NCBI GenBank assembly: GCA_023213315.1
Contig: JAKCPI010031569.1
Location: forward strand, 1-64,000
Direction: 5' to 3'
DNA length: 64,000 nucleotides
Source: Euborellia annulipes
Taxonomy: Eukaryota; Arthropoda; Insecta; Dermaptera; Anisolabididae
Shown: positions 30,902-42,050 of the stretch, one piece after another
Layout of the letters: every line of letters begins with the position of its first letter
Position numbering within the stretch: the first letter of the stretch is position 1
Program-made: the position numbers and the translations under genes
The notes under the pieces: generated by a model
Seen by the model: the letters and a program-made list of their open reading frames with translations, nothing else
Told to the model about the DNA's origin: nothing
The model's database searches: none

Positions 30902-31377
30902 GATTCTATTAGCGTAATTAAACGAGAGATCGTCCGGGATTCCGGGATGTGGCAATCCCCAATCCTGAAGCCTTTACCAATCCGATTGGCGGCTCGTTTG
31001 ATTTCGGTTTAATCACTTTAGAGTTCATTGGACCGCATACCCCACCACCTACGACGACGACCGGCGTTTTATTTCTCCCCCACTTTGCAACCCACCACTT
31101 TTGATTAATATCTAAACTGAATTTGAAACATTTATTGAGGTCTTTTAACTTTTTCGGATATTTCGTTTCGAATCTAAATATTTAATAGCGTCAATTTCCA
31201 CGAGTTTAAAAATGAAAAATTAAAGATATTCTCTTAAGATGTCGGGAATTTAGAATTATTATCCTACTAAAAATTCAATTTTATGAATCCATTTTACTTT
31301 TCAATATAAAAAATTGTTATAATAAAATAAAATCTTGAGTTAAATTTATTAACAAAACATTTAAAAAAAAAATTTAA
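30421..31377. other. Unique stretch; (GA)n and a GC-rich island
   Basis: A (GA)n run is at 30861-30898. 30905-31085 is GC-richer (ATCGTCCGGGATTCCGGGAT, GATTGGCGGCTCGTTTGATT, CGACGACGACCGGCG) and unrepeated. No exon is called; possible regulatory DNA. Confidence 0.35.
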
Positions 31378-31860
31378 AAATTAAACTGAAGTCCGAGACC
31401 CACAAATTCCTGCAATTCATAAAGACACCGAACCCAGAAAAATTAGAAAACGTGAACAACTTCTTTAACGCCTCAAAAATCATCTTGTAGTCACAACCTC
31501 TCCAAAATCCGTTTTGTTTATAGTGACTTATGTTATATAGTGTATATATTTTTAGAGATAGGTCTATTTAGTTTTTATATTGTGTTTCTTTGTAAAGGGT
31601 TTTTTATATTGTGTATCTTATATAGTGACATATGACATGTAGTGTATGTTTTTAGAGACCTTTATTTTGAGTACTGTGTTTGTAAAATGTTTTTTATTCA
31701 GTGTACTTTATATAGTGTATATATTTTTATAGACATCTATGTTTGATATAGTTTAATATAAGCTTTAAGCATTTTGTAATAATATTATATTGTATACAGG
31801 ACAGGGCCGAATGGCTAGACCAAAAGGCCGAGAATAAAGAAAAAAAAAAGAAAAAATAAT
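31378..31860 (+). pseudogene. 5'-truncated LINE: ORF2 C-terminus, 3'UTR and A-rich tail
   Basis: From 31383 a frame reads KLKSETHKFLQFIKTPNPEK, then LENVNNFFNASKIIL and a stop at 31488-31490. The K-F-L-x-F-I-K-x-(T/P) pattern close to a terminal stop is typical of Jockey/I-type reverse transcriptase C-termini. A 3'UTR of about 340 nt follows. It contains three degenerate copies of a ~105-nt unit (TATAGTG...TTTTTAGAGA) at about 31518-31750. It closes with GGCTAGACCAAAAGGCCGAG, AATAAAG and an A-rich tail (31836-31858). I infer a dead 5'-truncated insertion; the clade is a guess. The flanking target duplication could not be fixed because the 5' side is A-rich. Confidence 0.6.
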
Positions 31861-32575
31861 TTCAAATTTTATAGTTACAGCCTATATTTATAATAATTTA
31901 ATTAAAAATCCGGGATTGGACGGTGGATGATCGATAGGATGGGAGAAATGTATTATTATCAGAGCCTGGAAATCGACATATTGGCTTACAATTAGTCTAA
32001 ACGTTTAGGAATATTTCTTTTAAATTTTAATTTTTACGTTTCAACTAAAAACTAGCTAAAATATCATCAATATAAAGACATATAACATATTTTGGGAATT
32101 TCAACCAAAATGACAGATTTCATCTTTAATGAAATATTTGGAACATAAAATATGAAAAAAGATTTTTTTTTTTATCACACTTTTTTTCAATACATATTTA
32201 TGTATATTGTAGTTATAAAAATAATTTTTGACTCACCCAAATATCTCGTAAAGTGAAAAAGCTCTCTCTCTCTCTCTCTCGCCAGATGAAGATATGAAGG
32301 ACCATTTTGGAGACCATTTGAATTATCATACGAAGATTAGTAAAATTCTCCCAAGATGGAATCTTAAAAAAAAAGAAATTACATAATTTATAAAAATAAA
32401 GTATTTTAGAAATAAAAAAAATTTTCATTATTTTAATTAATGAAAGATGAATAATGCTAGGAAATAAATATTAATTACACAGGGCAACAGTGATTTTGTT
32501 GCCCTAGTATTTGAAGCTATTCCTGGGTATTTGGGTAGCGCTGATTCCAAAAATGCCATCAGTTTCGCCCCATCA
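31861..32575. other. AT-rich unique stretch, nothing recognised
   Basis: A (CT)n occurs at 32262-32280. Otherwise A/T runs and no open frame of coding character. Confidence 0.4.
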
Positions 32576-32579
32576 CCTC

Positions 32580-32625
32580 AAGAAAGTTTTGTGCTGTGCG
32601 ACTGTCACACCAGATTTTTTTAATT
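32580..32625 (-). mobile_element. Family A half hairpin
   Basis: AGAAAGTTTTGTGCTGTGCG then ACTGTCACACCAGA: only the terminal arm of the hairpin remains. Confidence 0.6.
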
Positions 32626-32914
32626 TGGTCACCCCAAATGCAATTTTTTCCATCCCTGAATGAAAAAAACATTTTCTCGATATTCATTCGTGATAATCTC
32701 TTAAAAATTAACGAAATTATAAACAAAACAGTTATTAAAGTCTGGTGAAAAGATAGTTTGGCTGCCTATCTTTTAGGCGCTTTGCTCTCTACAGTAGAGA
32801 TCTCATATCAATAGGAATAAATTTATAACTATTTAGATATATTTAACGATTTTGTTCATTATTTCGTAATTACTTAATAGATTTTCACGAATGAATGATT
32901 TTTGGAAAGCTAAA

Positions 32915-33598
32915 AAATCTGGTGTGACTGGCGCACAGCACACAACTTTCTCTTACCTTCGGTAATCGAAAGTTGTGTACTGTGCTTGTCACACCAGATT
33001 TTTTGTGTCGACATGTATTTAGTTTCCGACAGTAGGGTACAATTGAATTCAAGATGTAAAATTTATAAGTATGGGAAAATATTTATATTTTGATACCATG
33101 GCAACCATTTCTCCTATCTTTTCTATGGAGTACAAGAGTAAAGTGGTCTTCAGAAGATTTCAATCACATAATGAGAATATACATTTTAAAGAGCATCTAA
33201 AAAATAATTGATTTTTGAATTTAAAAAAAAATCGTTGGAGCAAATTTTGAGAAAATCGAAAAAAACTGAAAAAGTACATCAGTAAAGTACTAGTAATCTT
33301 TGGCTGATTTTGATTAAAAGCTTATTTTTCCGGTCCAGGAGGGTGTTTAACTTAAATATAAAATTTCAGCCTCATAGCTCAATTCTTTCATGCTTAAAAT
33401 TGAACACAGACACACCCACACACCCACACACACACACACACACAGACAGACCATGTCGCGAAAACCACTTTTTTGGATTCAGGGGACCTCAAAACGTGAA
33501 GATCCATCAAAATCTCGACATCGAATTTTTGACATGAATCCAATACTTTCTCTCTATATATATATTACATATATACATAGGTAAGAGAAAGTAAAAAA
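32915..33598 (+). mobile_element. Family A element, complete
   Basis: Left hairpin 32918-33002; X-box variant GATACCATGGCAAC 33092-33105; CA/CCCA microsatellite 33402-33444; CATGTCGCGAAAACCACTTT; right hairpin CTTTCTCTCTATATATAT...CATAGGTAAGAGAAAG to 33591. TAAAAAA occurs at both ends, a 7-base A/T-rich duplication. Confidence 0.93.
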
Positions 33599-34460
33599 CT
33601 ATAGAATATTGTAAAAATATGTTTTTTGCTTTCAGAGATCAGAAAAATTGTATTAGAGGTTTTTTAAAATAAAAAAAATAAAAACTTAAAAAATTCGATT
33701 TTTCTAAACTTTTAGCCGTTTGTAGTACGTCTAAATGACCTCCAATTGGGCTGAAACTTATTCAAAAGAAGAGCCGCTTTAGAGCATATTTTCAATTAAA
33801 ATTTTATTTTCTCTATAGCTCTAAAATTAGACATGATGAAGCGAACATGATGGAATTTTAGGAATTAGCGCTAGCCAAATACTCAGGAATAGCTTTAAAT
33901 ATCCCGGGAACAAAAAAAGGTATTTTTTGGTCGGTTGGGTCTCCCAACCTGTCAGGCCTGACAAGTTGGCAGTCGGGAGAGGCCATCCAACCGCCAACCC
34001 CCACTCCTTTCCCTGACAAATCAGGACGTGTGTAGCGCGGATAGCCTGACTTCCCTTTCAGACTGCTTTCGTCAGTAATTAATTTAAAACTATGACCTCT
34101 GTTACGGAAACTGAACAATTGGTAATTAAGGAGTTAATTGATTATTAGAGAGAGTGCAAGTGTCTGTGAGACATCTAGGAACCGAATTATTGCAAGAGGG
34201 ACCGGAGAAAATATTGTTTAAATGAATTATTAAAAATGTATAAGAAGTAGATGCCAGAAGTCTCTATGGGAATCATAGCTAAACTCTTTTTTGAGATTTA
34301 GATAAATAAGGAGCTATTTGAAAATACTTCTTTACACCTGAAGCGATTGTTCAAGACTGATCTGGTGTTGGTGGTTAGCCTGGTCGGTTGGTGCGTGTGT
34401 AGGTGGGCTCCCGCCTGACCTGTCGGGTCCAACTTGTCAGGTAGGGCAGTCAGGTCGGCC
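33599..34460. other. Unique stretch with GC-rich part
   Basis: 33930-34060 (CCTGTCAGGCCTGACAAG, GGGAGAGGCCATCCAACCGC) and 34370-34460 (CCTGACCTGTCGGGTCC, AACTTGTCAGGTAGGGC) share CCTGACARGTTGG-like words. An 86-codon minus frame has no recognisable motif. Possibly a degraded mobile element. Confidence 0.3.
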
Positions 34461-34464
34461 TATA

Positions 34465-35076
34465 CAGGGTGATTCAAAACTTATCGAACAAATTTCGTGG
34501 AGAGGTAGGGAATACGTCAGGAAATCGATTTCATATAGGAAAGTATGTCCGCAAACGTCATCTACATGAACAAAATGGACAATTAAAGAGAATATAAGAA
34601 ATAAGTACAATTAAGTGGTAAGGAATGTGACTTTTTTACAGCAAGATAAAGTAAGATAAAGTACAGGTTCAAAGCAGGTGCTCAAAATTGGAACCATTTA
34701 CACGAACACAAACTTTTTGGGGAGCAATGAAAAGACCTTGTGTATGAGACCCCATCAACAGTGAAATGGACCTTGTTGCACGAATAGAGGCTGTCCGTGA
34801 AATGCCGGGCGTGTTTGAAAATGTTCGGCGGTCATCACAACGGCGCTGTAAAGACTGTGTTCGTGTAAATGGTCGCAATTTTGAGCACCTACTTTATCTT
34901 GCTGTAATAAAAGTCACATTACTTACCACTTTGTGCTCATTTCTTATGTTCTCTTTACTTGTCCATTTTGCTCATGTAGATGATGTTTGCCTACATACTT
35001 TCGTATGTGAAATCAGTTTCCTTACGTATTCCTTACCTCTCCACGAAATTTGTACTATAAGTTTTGAATCACCCTG
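34465..35076. mobile_element. Fold-back Tc1/mariner element with ~240-bp inverted arms
   Basis: The element starts CAGGGTGATTCAAAACTTAT and ends with its near-exact inverse, flanked by TATA on both sides, so the target duplication is TA as in Tc1/mariner. Inverted arms run about 34465-34715 and 34850-35076. Both arms contain the end of a transposase reading frame in opposite orientation: CVRVNGRNFEHLL on plus (to about 34892) and CVRVNGSNFEHLL on minus (stop side near 34669). This indicates a palindromic derivative built from two 3' ends of one transposon. It cannot encode an active enzyme. Confidence 0.85.
34766..34895 (+). pseudogene. Tc1/mariner transposase C-terminal remnant
   Basis: The translation ARIEAVREMPGVFENVRRSS, then QRRCKDCVRVNGRNFEHLL, fits the C-terminal tail of Tc1/mariner transposases: an (I/V)F-x-x-V-R-x-S-x-x-R-R-C segment, then a G-x-x-F-E-H-L-L close to the stop. 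The normal stop after HLL is absent, so the frame runs on into the terminal inverted repeat. The DDE catalytic part is missing entirely. It acted, when complete, in cut-and-paste DNA transposition in the nucleus. Confidence 0.75.
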
Positions 35077-36011
35077 TATAGGGCCCTTTATTTAACTTAT
35101 AAAAAGTAAGTTTAAAATTATTAAACTATTAAATTAGTTTAAAACATTAATGAATGTTTCTCTTTATTTATTAATAAAGTTCTCATATTCAATTCCTTAG
35201 TTAGAGGCCGCAGAGAAAACAAAAATAATAAAAAGGGATTTTTGATTTAAGTAGGGTCTATATTTATATTAAAAAGATATTTAAATATTAAAAAAAAAAA
35301 AAAATAATAATCCATTAAAAAACAAATGTTAAGTAAGACAAAAAAGCCGGAATTACATCTAGTAGGAAAAGGGGAAAAAAAGAGACACTTTTCGTTTCCC
35401 CATTTGCTTTCTCGATGTCGGATATAGTTGAAATAATTCGCGCGCATCTTGAATAAGTACTGAGTGGTTCCTCCTACCACCCATTGACACCCCTATCCCT
35501 TTTAAGAAAAAGAATGAAAAAAAGAACCTGAATTGCGACATGCCAATTCCATAGACCGTCACCAACCCTGACTAATATTGTTCGACAAAAAAAAAAAAAA
35601 AAAAAAAAAAGCCGCCCCCATGACGCTGGAGCTCGAAAACCGTGAAGGCGTGCAGATTTCGGGGATGGAAGAGAGAGAGAGAGAGAGTGCTCAAGAAAAA
35701 AGGGATCGCCTACGAAAAGCAAAGCCTACCCATCCAGAAGATGTCACGGGATGGGTCTAATTAGAAAAATAAAGAATCCACACCATCTTTGCTCTTGAAG
35801 AGCTTTTTTCTTTTTGTTTTAATAAACTCTTATAATTACGAATTTTCTCTTCGTTTAATTTTAATTGAAATATATCTTCTCACTATCATTGAATCAATCA
35901 GTGAATAATTATTTTTAATTAAAATTATCGGAACCCAATACTATCGACTAGTATTTATTTAAGAATTTAGTTAGTGGACCTAGAAGATAGGCAACCAATT
36001 TGACCAATTCA
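35077..36011. other. Unique stretch, no gene recognised
   Basis: A runs at 35290 and 35585, a GA patch at 35670-35688, and 35610-35760 moderately GC-rich (GCCGCCCCCATGACGCTGGA). Overlapping short frames on both strands, none convincing. Confidence 0.35.
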
Positions 36012-36012
36012 T

Positions 36013-36594
36013 TTTTACTTTCTCTTACCTCTATATATGTTAATATATAGAGAGAGAAAGTATTGGTTTCATGTCAAAAATTCGATGTCGAGATTTTTAT
36101 GGATCTACCCGTTTCGAGGTCCCCTGAATCCAAAAAAGTGGTTTTCGGGAAATGCCATGGTCTGTCTGTATGTCTGTGTGTGTTTGTGTGTGTGTCTGTG
36201 AACAAAATATCTCAAGAACTAGAAATTTTCTATTTAAGTTAGGCACCTCCATGGGACGTGACACGAAGCTTTTGAACAAAATCGGCCAAAGAGTACCGCT
36301 ACTAATACTTTACTGATGTACTTTTTCAATTTTTCTCATTTTGATTAAAATTTAAAAATCAATTTTAGATGCTTTTTAAAATGTATATTCTCATTTTGCA
36401 ATAGAAATCTTATGAAGCACACTTTACTCTTGTACTTTATAGGAAAGATAAGAGAAATGGTTGCCATGGTAACAATATATAAATATTTTCCTATGTTTAT
36501 AAATTTTACATCTTGAATTCTAAAATATTGGCGGAAACTAAATATATGTCGACACAAAAAATCTGGTGCGACAGTCACACAAGATTTTTTTTAT
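36013..36594 (-). mobile_element. Family A, complete with collapsed hairpin
   Basis: CTTTCTCTTACCTCTATATA...GAGAGAGAAAGTATTGG at the left, X-box GTTGCCATGGTAAC at 36460-36473, and a terminal stem reduced to TCTGGTGCGACAGTCACACAAGA. Confidence 0.88.
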
Positions 36595-36616
36595 TTATTT
36601 TTTCTATACATTAAAG

Positions 36617-37036
36617 CAGCGTTTTCCAAACTGTGAGGTGCGTCTCCCTAGGGAGGCGCGGACTAGTCCAAGGGGAGGCGCGAATATTAGCCATAGCGAG
36701 CAATTTTCCAAACTCAGCCAAAATTATTTCTTTTATTGTTAGGCCACAAGTCTAGGTCATCTTCAGGGCCGGAGGCGAGAATAAATGAAATTTTAATTTT
36801 GAATGAAAAATGACAATTTTAATTTTGACGGCTCTTAACAAGTCCGAAACGTCACAATAATTTTGGTTGCATAGGACTAGGAATTTTTTTTTTGGCTCTT
36901 CTTTAATATAAACTTATATTTTTTAGCATTAAAATTTTTTTTTGTATTATTTTACAAAATGCGGGAGGGGGGGGAGGCGTCATATGATTAAATATTTTTA
37001 AGGGAGGCGTTGTAACATAAAGTTTGGAAACCACTG
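36617..37036. mobile_element. hAT-like element (420 bp) with perfect 8-bp duplication
   Basis: CATTAAAG occurs at 36609-36616 and 37037-37044. Ends CAGCGTTTTCCAAACTGTGA and AAAGTTTGGAAACCACTG match the CAGTGGTTYYCAAACTTT pattern common to hAT elements. GGGAGGCGCG words lie at both sub-terminal regions. No transposase. Confidence 0.92.
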
Positions 37037-37044
37037 CATTAAAG

Positions 37045-38094
37045 CATTAGGAGATTGTTGTGGTATATGCCACCCTAGTATTTCCATTTGTTTTAAATAT
37101 AAATCACTTGTAATTGTAATTTTAAATTCAATTTTAGTATCCAACTGGTTGGTTTATAAATTATTTATCACAAACAAAATTTTTTTTTGTTACTATATGC
37201 AATTGCTGGTTTGAATTTGACATATAAGTTAAATTTGCCAATAGAATATGAGAGGGAGATTTGTCGTCACGCGGGGATTCCATTGTGAAGCCCTGTTGGG
37301 CCCCTTCGACGATTTCAACTTGCCTAGCAACATGTTGCCAGCCAGCTCAATCACTTCTTTTATTAGATATCATTCCCAGAATCACTTATATTATGGATAG
37401 GTCTATATAGTTATATTTACCTTCCAGGGCTTCTGTTCGCATGACAATTGAGACTGGGCTTGCAACTTTTATACTCTCAGGGTTTTTTTTTTTTTTTTTT
37501 TTATTTACTTTTTTCCGGCTATATGAATTAATTCCATACCTCGTCTTTCCAGAGTGCTAGGCAATTTTTATCCCCAACGAGTTTTATCTTCTCTAACGTA
37601 TAAACATTGGTATGATAAATATTGATTTAGGATATGATATTAATTGTAATTTGACAATAAATTTAAAAAAATCCTCCTCACAAAAATAGATAGTAAGTAA
37701 ATTGAACACTATAGACTATATTTTGAGGAGTTTTATATTTTAACAAGATATCTTCAGTATGTGGAAGGTCCCCGCTTAGCCATCGGTATTATGTATTTTT
37801 TAAAAAATTGTCTATTAAAGTAGAACCCCTAAATAGTCTCAGTAGCCGAAAAGGGCTTAAAAAAAATCAAGGTATCTATTATTAAAAGTTTTTTCTATTT
37901 GTTTTTATATATTGACTATTTTCCCTATATTTACAAAAAAAAAAAAAATAAATAAATAAATAACGACTGCCAGATAAAGTAATAGGTACTTTTCTAGGAC
38001 TTACGTACATTGTAAGGAGTATCTAATAAATAATTGATTTATGAACAATTTCAGGAGCAGTGGCTGAATGTACATATAATGAGCAGTTGGGAGA
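37045..38094. other. Unique stretch, partly GC-rich
   Basis: 37255-37420 (TTGTCGTCACGCGGGGATTC, GCCCTGTTGGGCCCCTTCG, CATGTTGCCAGCCAGC) is unrepeated and moderately GC-rich. The remainder is AT-rich with a T run at 37478. No exon called. Confidence 0.35.
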
Positions 38095-38290
38095 TCAAGG
38101 CAGATAAAAGCAATAAAGAAAAAATATATTTATTTCTTCTGCTTTATTTCGAACACTTGCCGATATTTCGGCCTTCATCAGGACAATGTGCTGTTTGCCT
38201 CGAGCTTAAAGGGACTTTTGACAACTCCTGACGTATTGTTGGTGCGAACATTCTGGTTCAATAAAATTTCAAGCTCGTAGCTCATTTCCT
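38095..38290 (-). mobile_element. Penelope-like terminal fragment with hammerhead-like core
   Basis: On the minus strand TGTCCTGATGAAGGCCGAAATATCGG carries CTGATGA and GAAA around a very short stem, followed by an A-rich stretch ending at TTTTTTCTTTATTGC. This matches the usual 'CCTGATGAAGGCCGAAA' ends of such elements. No coding part. Confidence 0.45.
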
Positions 38291-39118
38291 TCTTTCTTTA
38301 TTTTGATCACATGGTTAGATGATTTTCATCATTGATTTTTCTTAAATTGTAGATAGATTAGAATAATACAAAAGTATTATTTTGAGGTACATTAATAAGT
38401 AATTTATATCAGCTGAACTTACGCGGGAACTAGATTAGAATAATGGCTACTTCAAGTCAAGTAAAATACAAAATAATTTAATTTTTCAGCGATATCCCAA
38501 AGACATCGTCCGCGGAACACCTGTTGGTGAACCTTAGACTGAATTTTGAATAAAGCCTCGATTTTTCTAAACATCTTTATCAAATTATGGAGGCTGAAAA
38601 TGCTAATTTTCATTAAAATCTCAAAATTTTAGATCAAACATTGCCATATTACCATCGATAAGTGGTAGAATAAAATTCTTTTAATCAATTTAATTTACAT
38701 CCTTGAATTCAATCCTTAATAATCCTTAATTTTTAGAATAATATCTTAAGCCTTATCCAATAATATTTTTGTTTGATTAAATAATACCTTCTAATGGACA
38801 GAGAGCGGGTTTATTTGCACTGCTTATAGCTCTTAATCCCCCCAGCGACAGATCAGAGTACGATTTGCGCGTTACTAGAACTCTAGACAAAGCCTCACCA
38901 CTCACGTACACTTTATCAAGCTATAATATCTCCTCGTGCTATATTAAATTGTAAAACCTGTTAGCGCTTTGAACGCTCTTCTCAAATACTGATTTTGTTT
39001 TTCAAGATAAACAAAATTCTGCTTAATAGGACCTACCTAGTATATTGGAAAATAAATTAATATAAGTTCAAATTCTATTTTATTAACCAAGTTAATTTAT
39101 TAATGTATTAAGGGGGTT
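38291..39118. other. Unique AT-rich stretch, no gene
   Basis: GCGACAGATCAGAGTACGAT and GCGCGTTACTAGAACTCTAG (38840-38895) are the only GC-richer parts. Nothing recognised. Confidence 0.4.
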
Positions 39119-39322
39119 CAGGAGCGACGTCTAAACGTACTTTAAACAAAACTAGACTATTATAAGGAATTTTTCAATGCATTTTTTTTTTTAAATTAAT
39201 TAAATTCATAAGAGATTAATGGGACATCGAGCTATAATTTGTTTAATGACTTATTAAAAAATTATCGTAATTAATTTTTTTGTTATCAAGCAAATACAAA
39301 AAAAAAACAATCTGTCCCAATA
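39119..39322 (-). repeat. Terminal fragment of the giant inverted-repeat family
   Basis: CGACGTCTAAACGTACTTTA, CTAGACTATTATA and TTATCAAGCAAATACA match 43765-43965 in reverse. It shows that the family exists outside the large palindrome. Confidence 0.8.
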
Positions 39323-39600
39323 ATCTTTAATTTTTTTTAAATTTAAAAATGAATTTATTGTTATTATTAATCACATATTATATTAAGAAATTTTTAAAGT
39401 AAGCTTAGATGATTTATTTAAAATTCAACTGTCAAATTAGTTCAGCATTCTTGCAATATATGGCGGGCTAATCTAACAGACGATATAGTATTAGCCTATA
39501 TCTGGCCTACATTTATATATTTTTATGCTTTTATTAAAGATACATAATATATAATAACATTTATAAAGTATTTATTGTTAAAAGATCAATTTTTTTTTTT

Positions 39601-39838
39601 TAAACATTCACACTTTTTTTTCATCATTCACACAGTCTTTTTGGCAACTTAGGCCATATCAGACTTTGACGATAACCGTTATTTATGAATTTTTCTATAT
39701 TAGGGGTCCAGGCATTCTTATTTAAGCCATTTGGTATCCAAATGGCTTAAATAAAAGCATCGGACTGCCTGGGGTCCGAACCCGCCATGTTTGGTATACG
39801 AGGTTAGCACGCTAACCTCTACGCCAGGCCCAGAGGGC
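39601..39838 (-). mobile_element. SINE-1, full length, minus
   Basis: GCCCTCTGGGCCTGGCGTAG head, GGCGGGTTCGGACCCCAGGC B box, TTTGGATACC-type body, AACGGTTATCGTCAAAGTC, GCCAAAAAGACTGTGTGAATG on the minus strand. Confidence 0.9.
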
Positions 39839-40983
39839 TAAAAGATCAATGAAAATCAACCAAATGCATTAAATATTATTAGCTACCAGTCTGACATCTC
39901 TTGGCAAATGTTTGAATTACTTGATTTTTGGGCATACTTTTTATGACACACAACGCCCTCTTATCGGGAAAAACATGCGTAACCACTTCGCTCCCGTGCC
40001 CCCTTAAATCTCACTTTTCTTTCATTCTTTTTATTTATTTATTATTTTTTTTATTCTCATCATTTCATTTGATTGATAAAATTTTAAAATGGAAGAGAAA
40101 AAAAAGATACTCTGTAATTTGATATACTTCATGTTTAAACGTTATTTCAAAACGGTAGAGGAACCTTATATTAAATAATATATAGAAGCAATTGTGCAAA
40201 AAGAGCTCTTTTTATGCGATCATATTATATTTTATGTCCAATTAATTAGTAGTAAATTCAATTAAGAGAGAGAAGTGAGGCTTCCAGAGGCGAGGCAAAT
40301 CTAACGATGCCAATTAATTAAATGGGTATTTGTTTGCCGTTGATTGGGGATTAACTCTGTCGAGAAGTCCCTGGGACTTGGAAAGTGTCAGCAGGTGGTG
40401 CCTCGAGGACTCGGGGATCAATTAGAACGCCTTGGACAGATCGATCCTGCGGGAACATTTTTAGTTTGATCTTGAGCTAGTTGGTGGCCATTACTCTCGT
40501 TGCTAAGAACAAAATGCGGGAAGATGACTTCTCCTTCTCTCTCTCGCCCCAAAGAGGCCCTTCAAAAACTTCCTTCCAAACTCCCTCTTGCCTTTATAAA
40601 TATGCGGGTGTGTGTATCAAACTTCACTAGATGGAAGGATGATTAATTAATTTTGTCCTACAACTCTCTCACCTTTCTCTCTCTCTGTCTTTTCCACTGC
40701 CTAAATCTACTACTAGTATATAGTATATTTATCAGATAAACATTTCACTAGAGGTGTTGGAAATTACAAAGAGATATATTAAGATTTGAACGATAGAGAA
40801 GAGTAAAAGTCGAAATCTTGGGCGAATCTGAGATCGAGAGAATTTGAATTATTTATTTGAGAAACCTTATAAGTCAGAGTTCAGCAACTTTTGGGAAATT
40901 GAGAAAAACTGAATAAAAGTTGGTAATGACAAAAGATGGACATTTTTCCAGCCTGATTCGTTTTTACTATATCAAATACATTT
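39839..40983. other. Unique stretch including a possible conserved non-coding island
   Basis: 40270-40640 is GC-richer (GAGGCTTCCAGAGGCGAGGC, TGCCAATTAATTAAATGGGT, GTCAGCAGGTGGTGCCTCGA, GCGGGAACATTTTTAGTTTG) with TAATTAA homeodomain-like sites and an E-box-like CAGGTG. No frame is open through it. Regulatory function is inferred only. Confidence 0.35.
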
Positions 40984-41585
40984 TCAAGGGGCTCGCTGGT
41001 GTAGCGGGCTAGGATGTCGGCTTCTACAAAGAAGATCCCTGTTCAAACCCTGGGCGAGCTGGAATTTTCATTAAATAAAGATATTTATTTAATGTGGTTG
41101 AGTTAGTGGCTACCCAACATTGCGATATTTATTTAATGCAAACAAATCCTCAATCAGCACTGGATTGGAATATTGGATCTCACCACAATAGCCCTGGCAG
41201 CTACGAGGAGAGGGAGTTGTTGTCACATCCCGTCCTGTGGAAGGGACGTAAAGAAGGTTCCCTCTCAGTGATGCATTCTTCGAAAGGAGTAGGCTACACG
41301 CCGGTGCTGAGGGAGTCCCTCCTCAAACTAGGACATCCTCCCTAGCATAGAAGAGGTTGGATAAAAGGAACCGGGTGGAACCAGAAATAAGGATTAGTTC
41401 GCTAGAAAAGAACACAGGAGGAGGAGTTAGAGATAGGAAATAATGTAACTTCACGGGGTGCCGGTAGATGGCTACGGCCTGAGGGCGGTTGGGTTTGAGA
41501 TGTGTGTCTTCGTGCACGAAAGCACCTCGGATAAATAAACGGAGATCCCGATAGGAATTTCAAATAATAATAATACACTGTCAAT
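40984..41585 (+). mobile_element. Long tRNA-derived SINE (~600 bp)
   Basis: GGGGCTCGCTGGTGTAGCGG is a tRNA-like start with A box TGGTGTAGCGGG. CCTGTTCAAACCCTGGGCGAG is the T-arm with a B-box-like GTTCAAACC. The acceptor-like ends GGCTCGC and GGGCGAGCT pair. A GC-rich body follows (CACATCCCGTCCTGTGG, GCTACACGCCGGTGCTGAGG, GGTGCCGGTAGATGGCTACG) and (AAT)n near 41570. No coding motif. Single copy here. Confidence 0.6.
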
Positions 41586-41798
41586 ATTCTTCAATTACCC
41601 TGGATCACATATACATGAATTTATATTGAATTTTAAATTTCGTTGACTTATGAGGTTTCTCAAATAAACATAAAATGGTGCTATAAAAAGAAAATATTTT
41701 TGTTAAATATGGTGTAATTGGATGCCAAGTGCATCATTTCTTTTAAAATAAATGATATTAAATTACTTTCATCATGATCCATCATCTCCTGATCAGTG
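41586..41798. other. AT-rich spacer
   Basis: GACTTATGAGGTTTCTCAAA at 41645 recurs loosely at 42137. No gene. Confidence 0.35.
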
Positions 41799-42050
41799 GG
41801 GTAGTGGGCTTAACTCGCCCCCGGGGCAAAAACCCTTTTACCCCCCCCCCCCCCCTCCAAAAACCAATAAAATATTATAAAAAAAAAATAAAAAAATAAA
41901 TATATTACACTCAAAAAAAACAAAAAAAAAATTTTCTTTACAAAAAAAATAAAAAAAAAAAAAAAAACCTTTTTTTTTTTTTGTTTTATTGCCCCCCCCT
42001 CGTTGGGGAGGGGGGCGGGTGCCCTCCCTCCCCCCCTCCCCCCCCCCCCC
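41799..42050. mobile_element. C/G-run-rich insertion with 9-bp duplication
   Basis: CTCCTGATC occurs before AGTGGGGTAGTGGG (about 41788-41796) and after the final C run (about 42052-42060). The interior has C runs of 16 and more, A/T runs, and GCCCTCCCTCCCCCCC. It resembles the GGCGTAGCC-type elements at 11187 and 50690. Confidence 0.6.

Noticed and set aside
36760..36790. Hammerhead-like GGTCATCTTCAGGGCC in the hAT element
   Set aside because: Only the CTGAAGATGA word is present; no matching GAAA and no paired stem.
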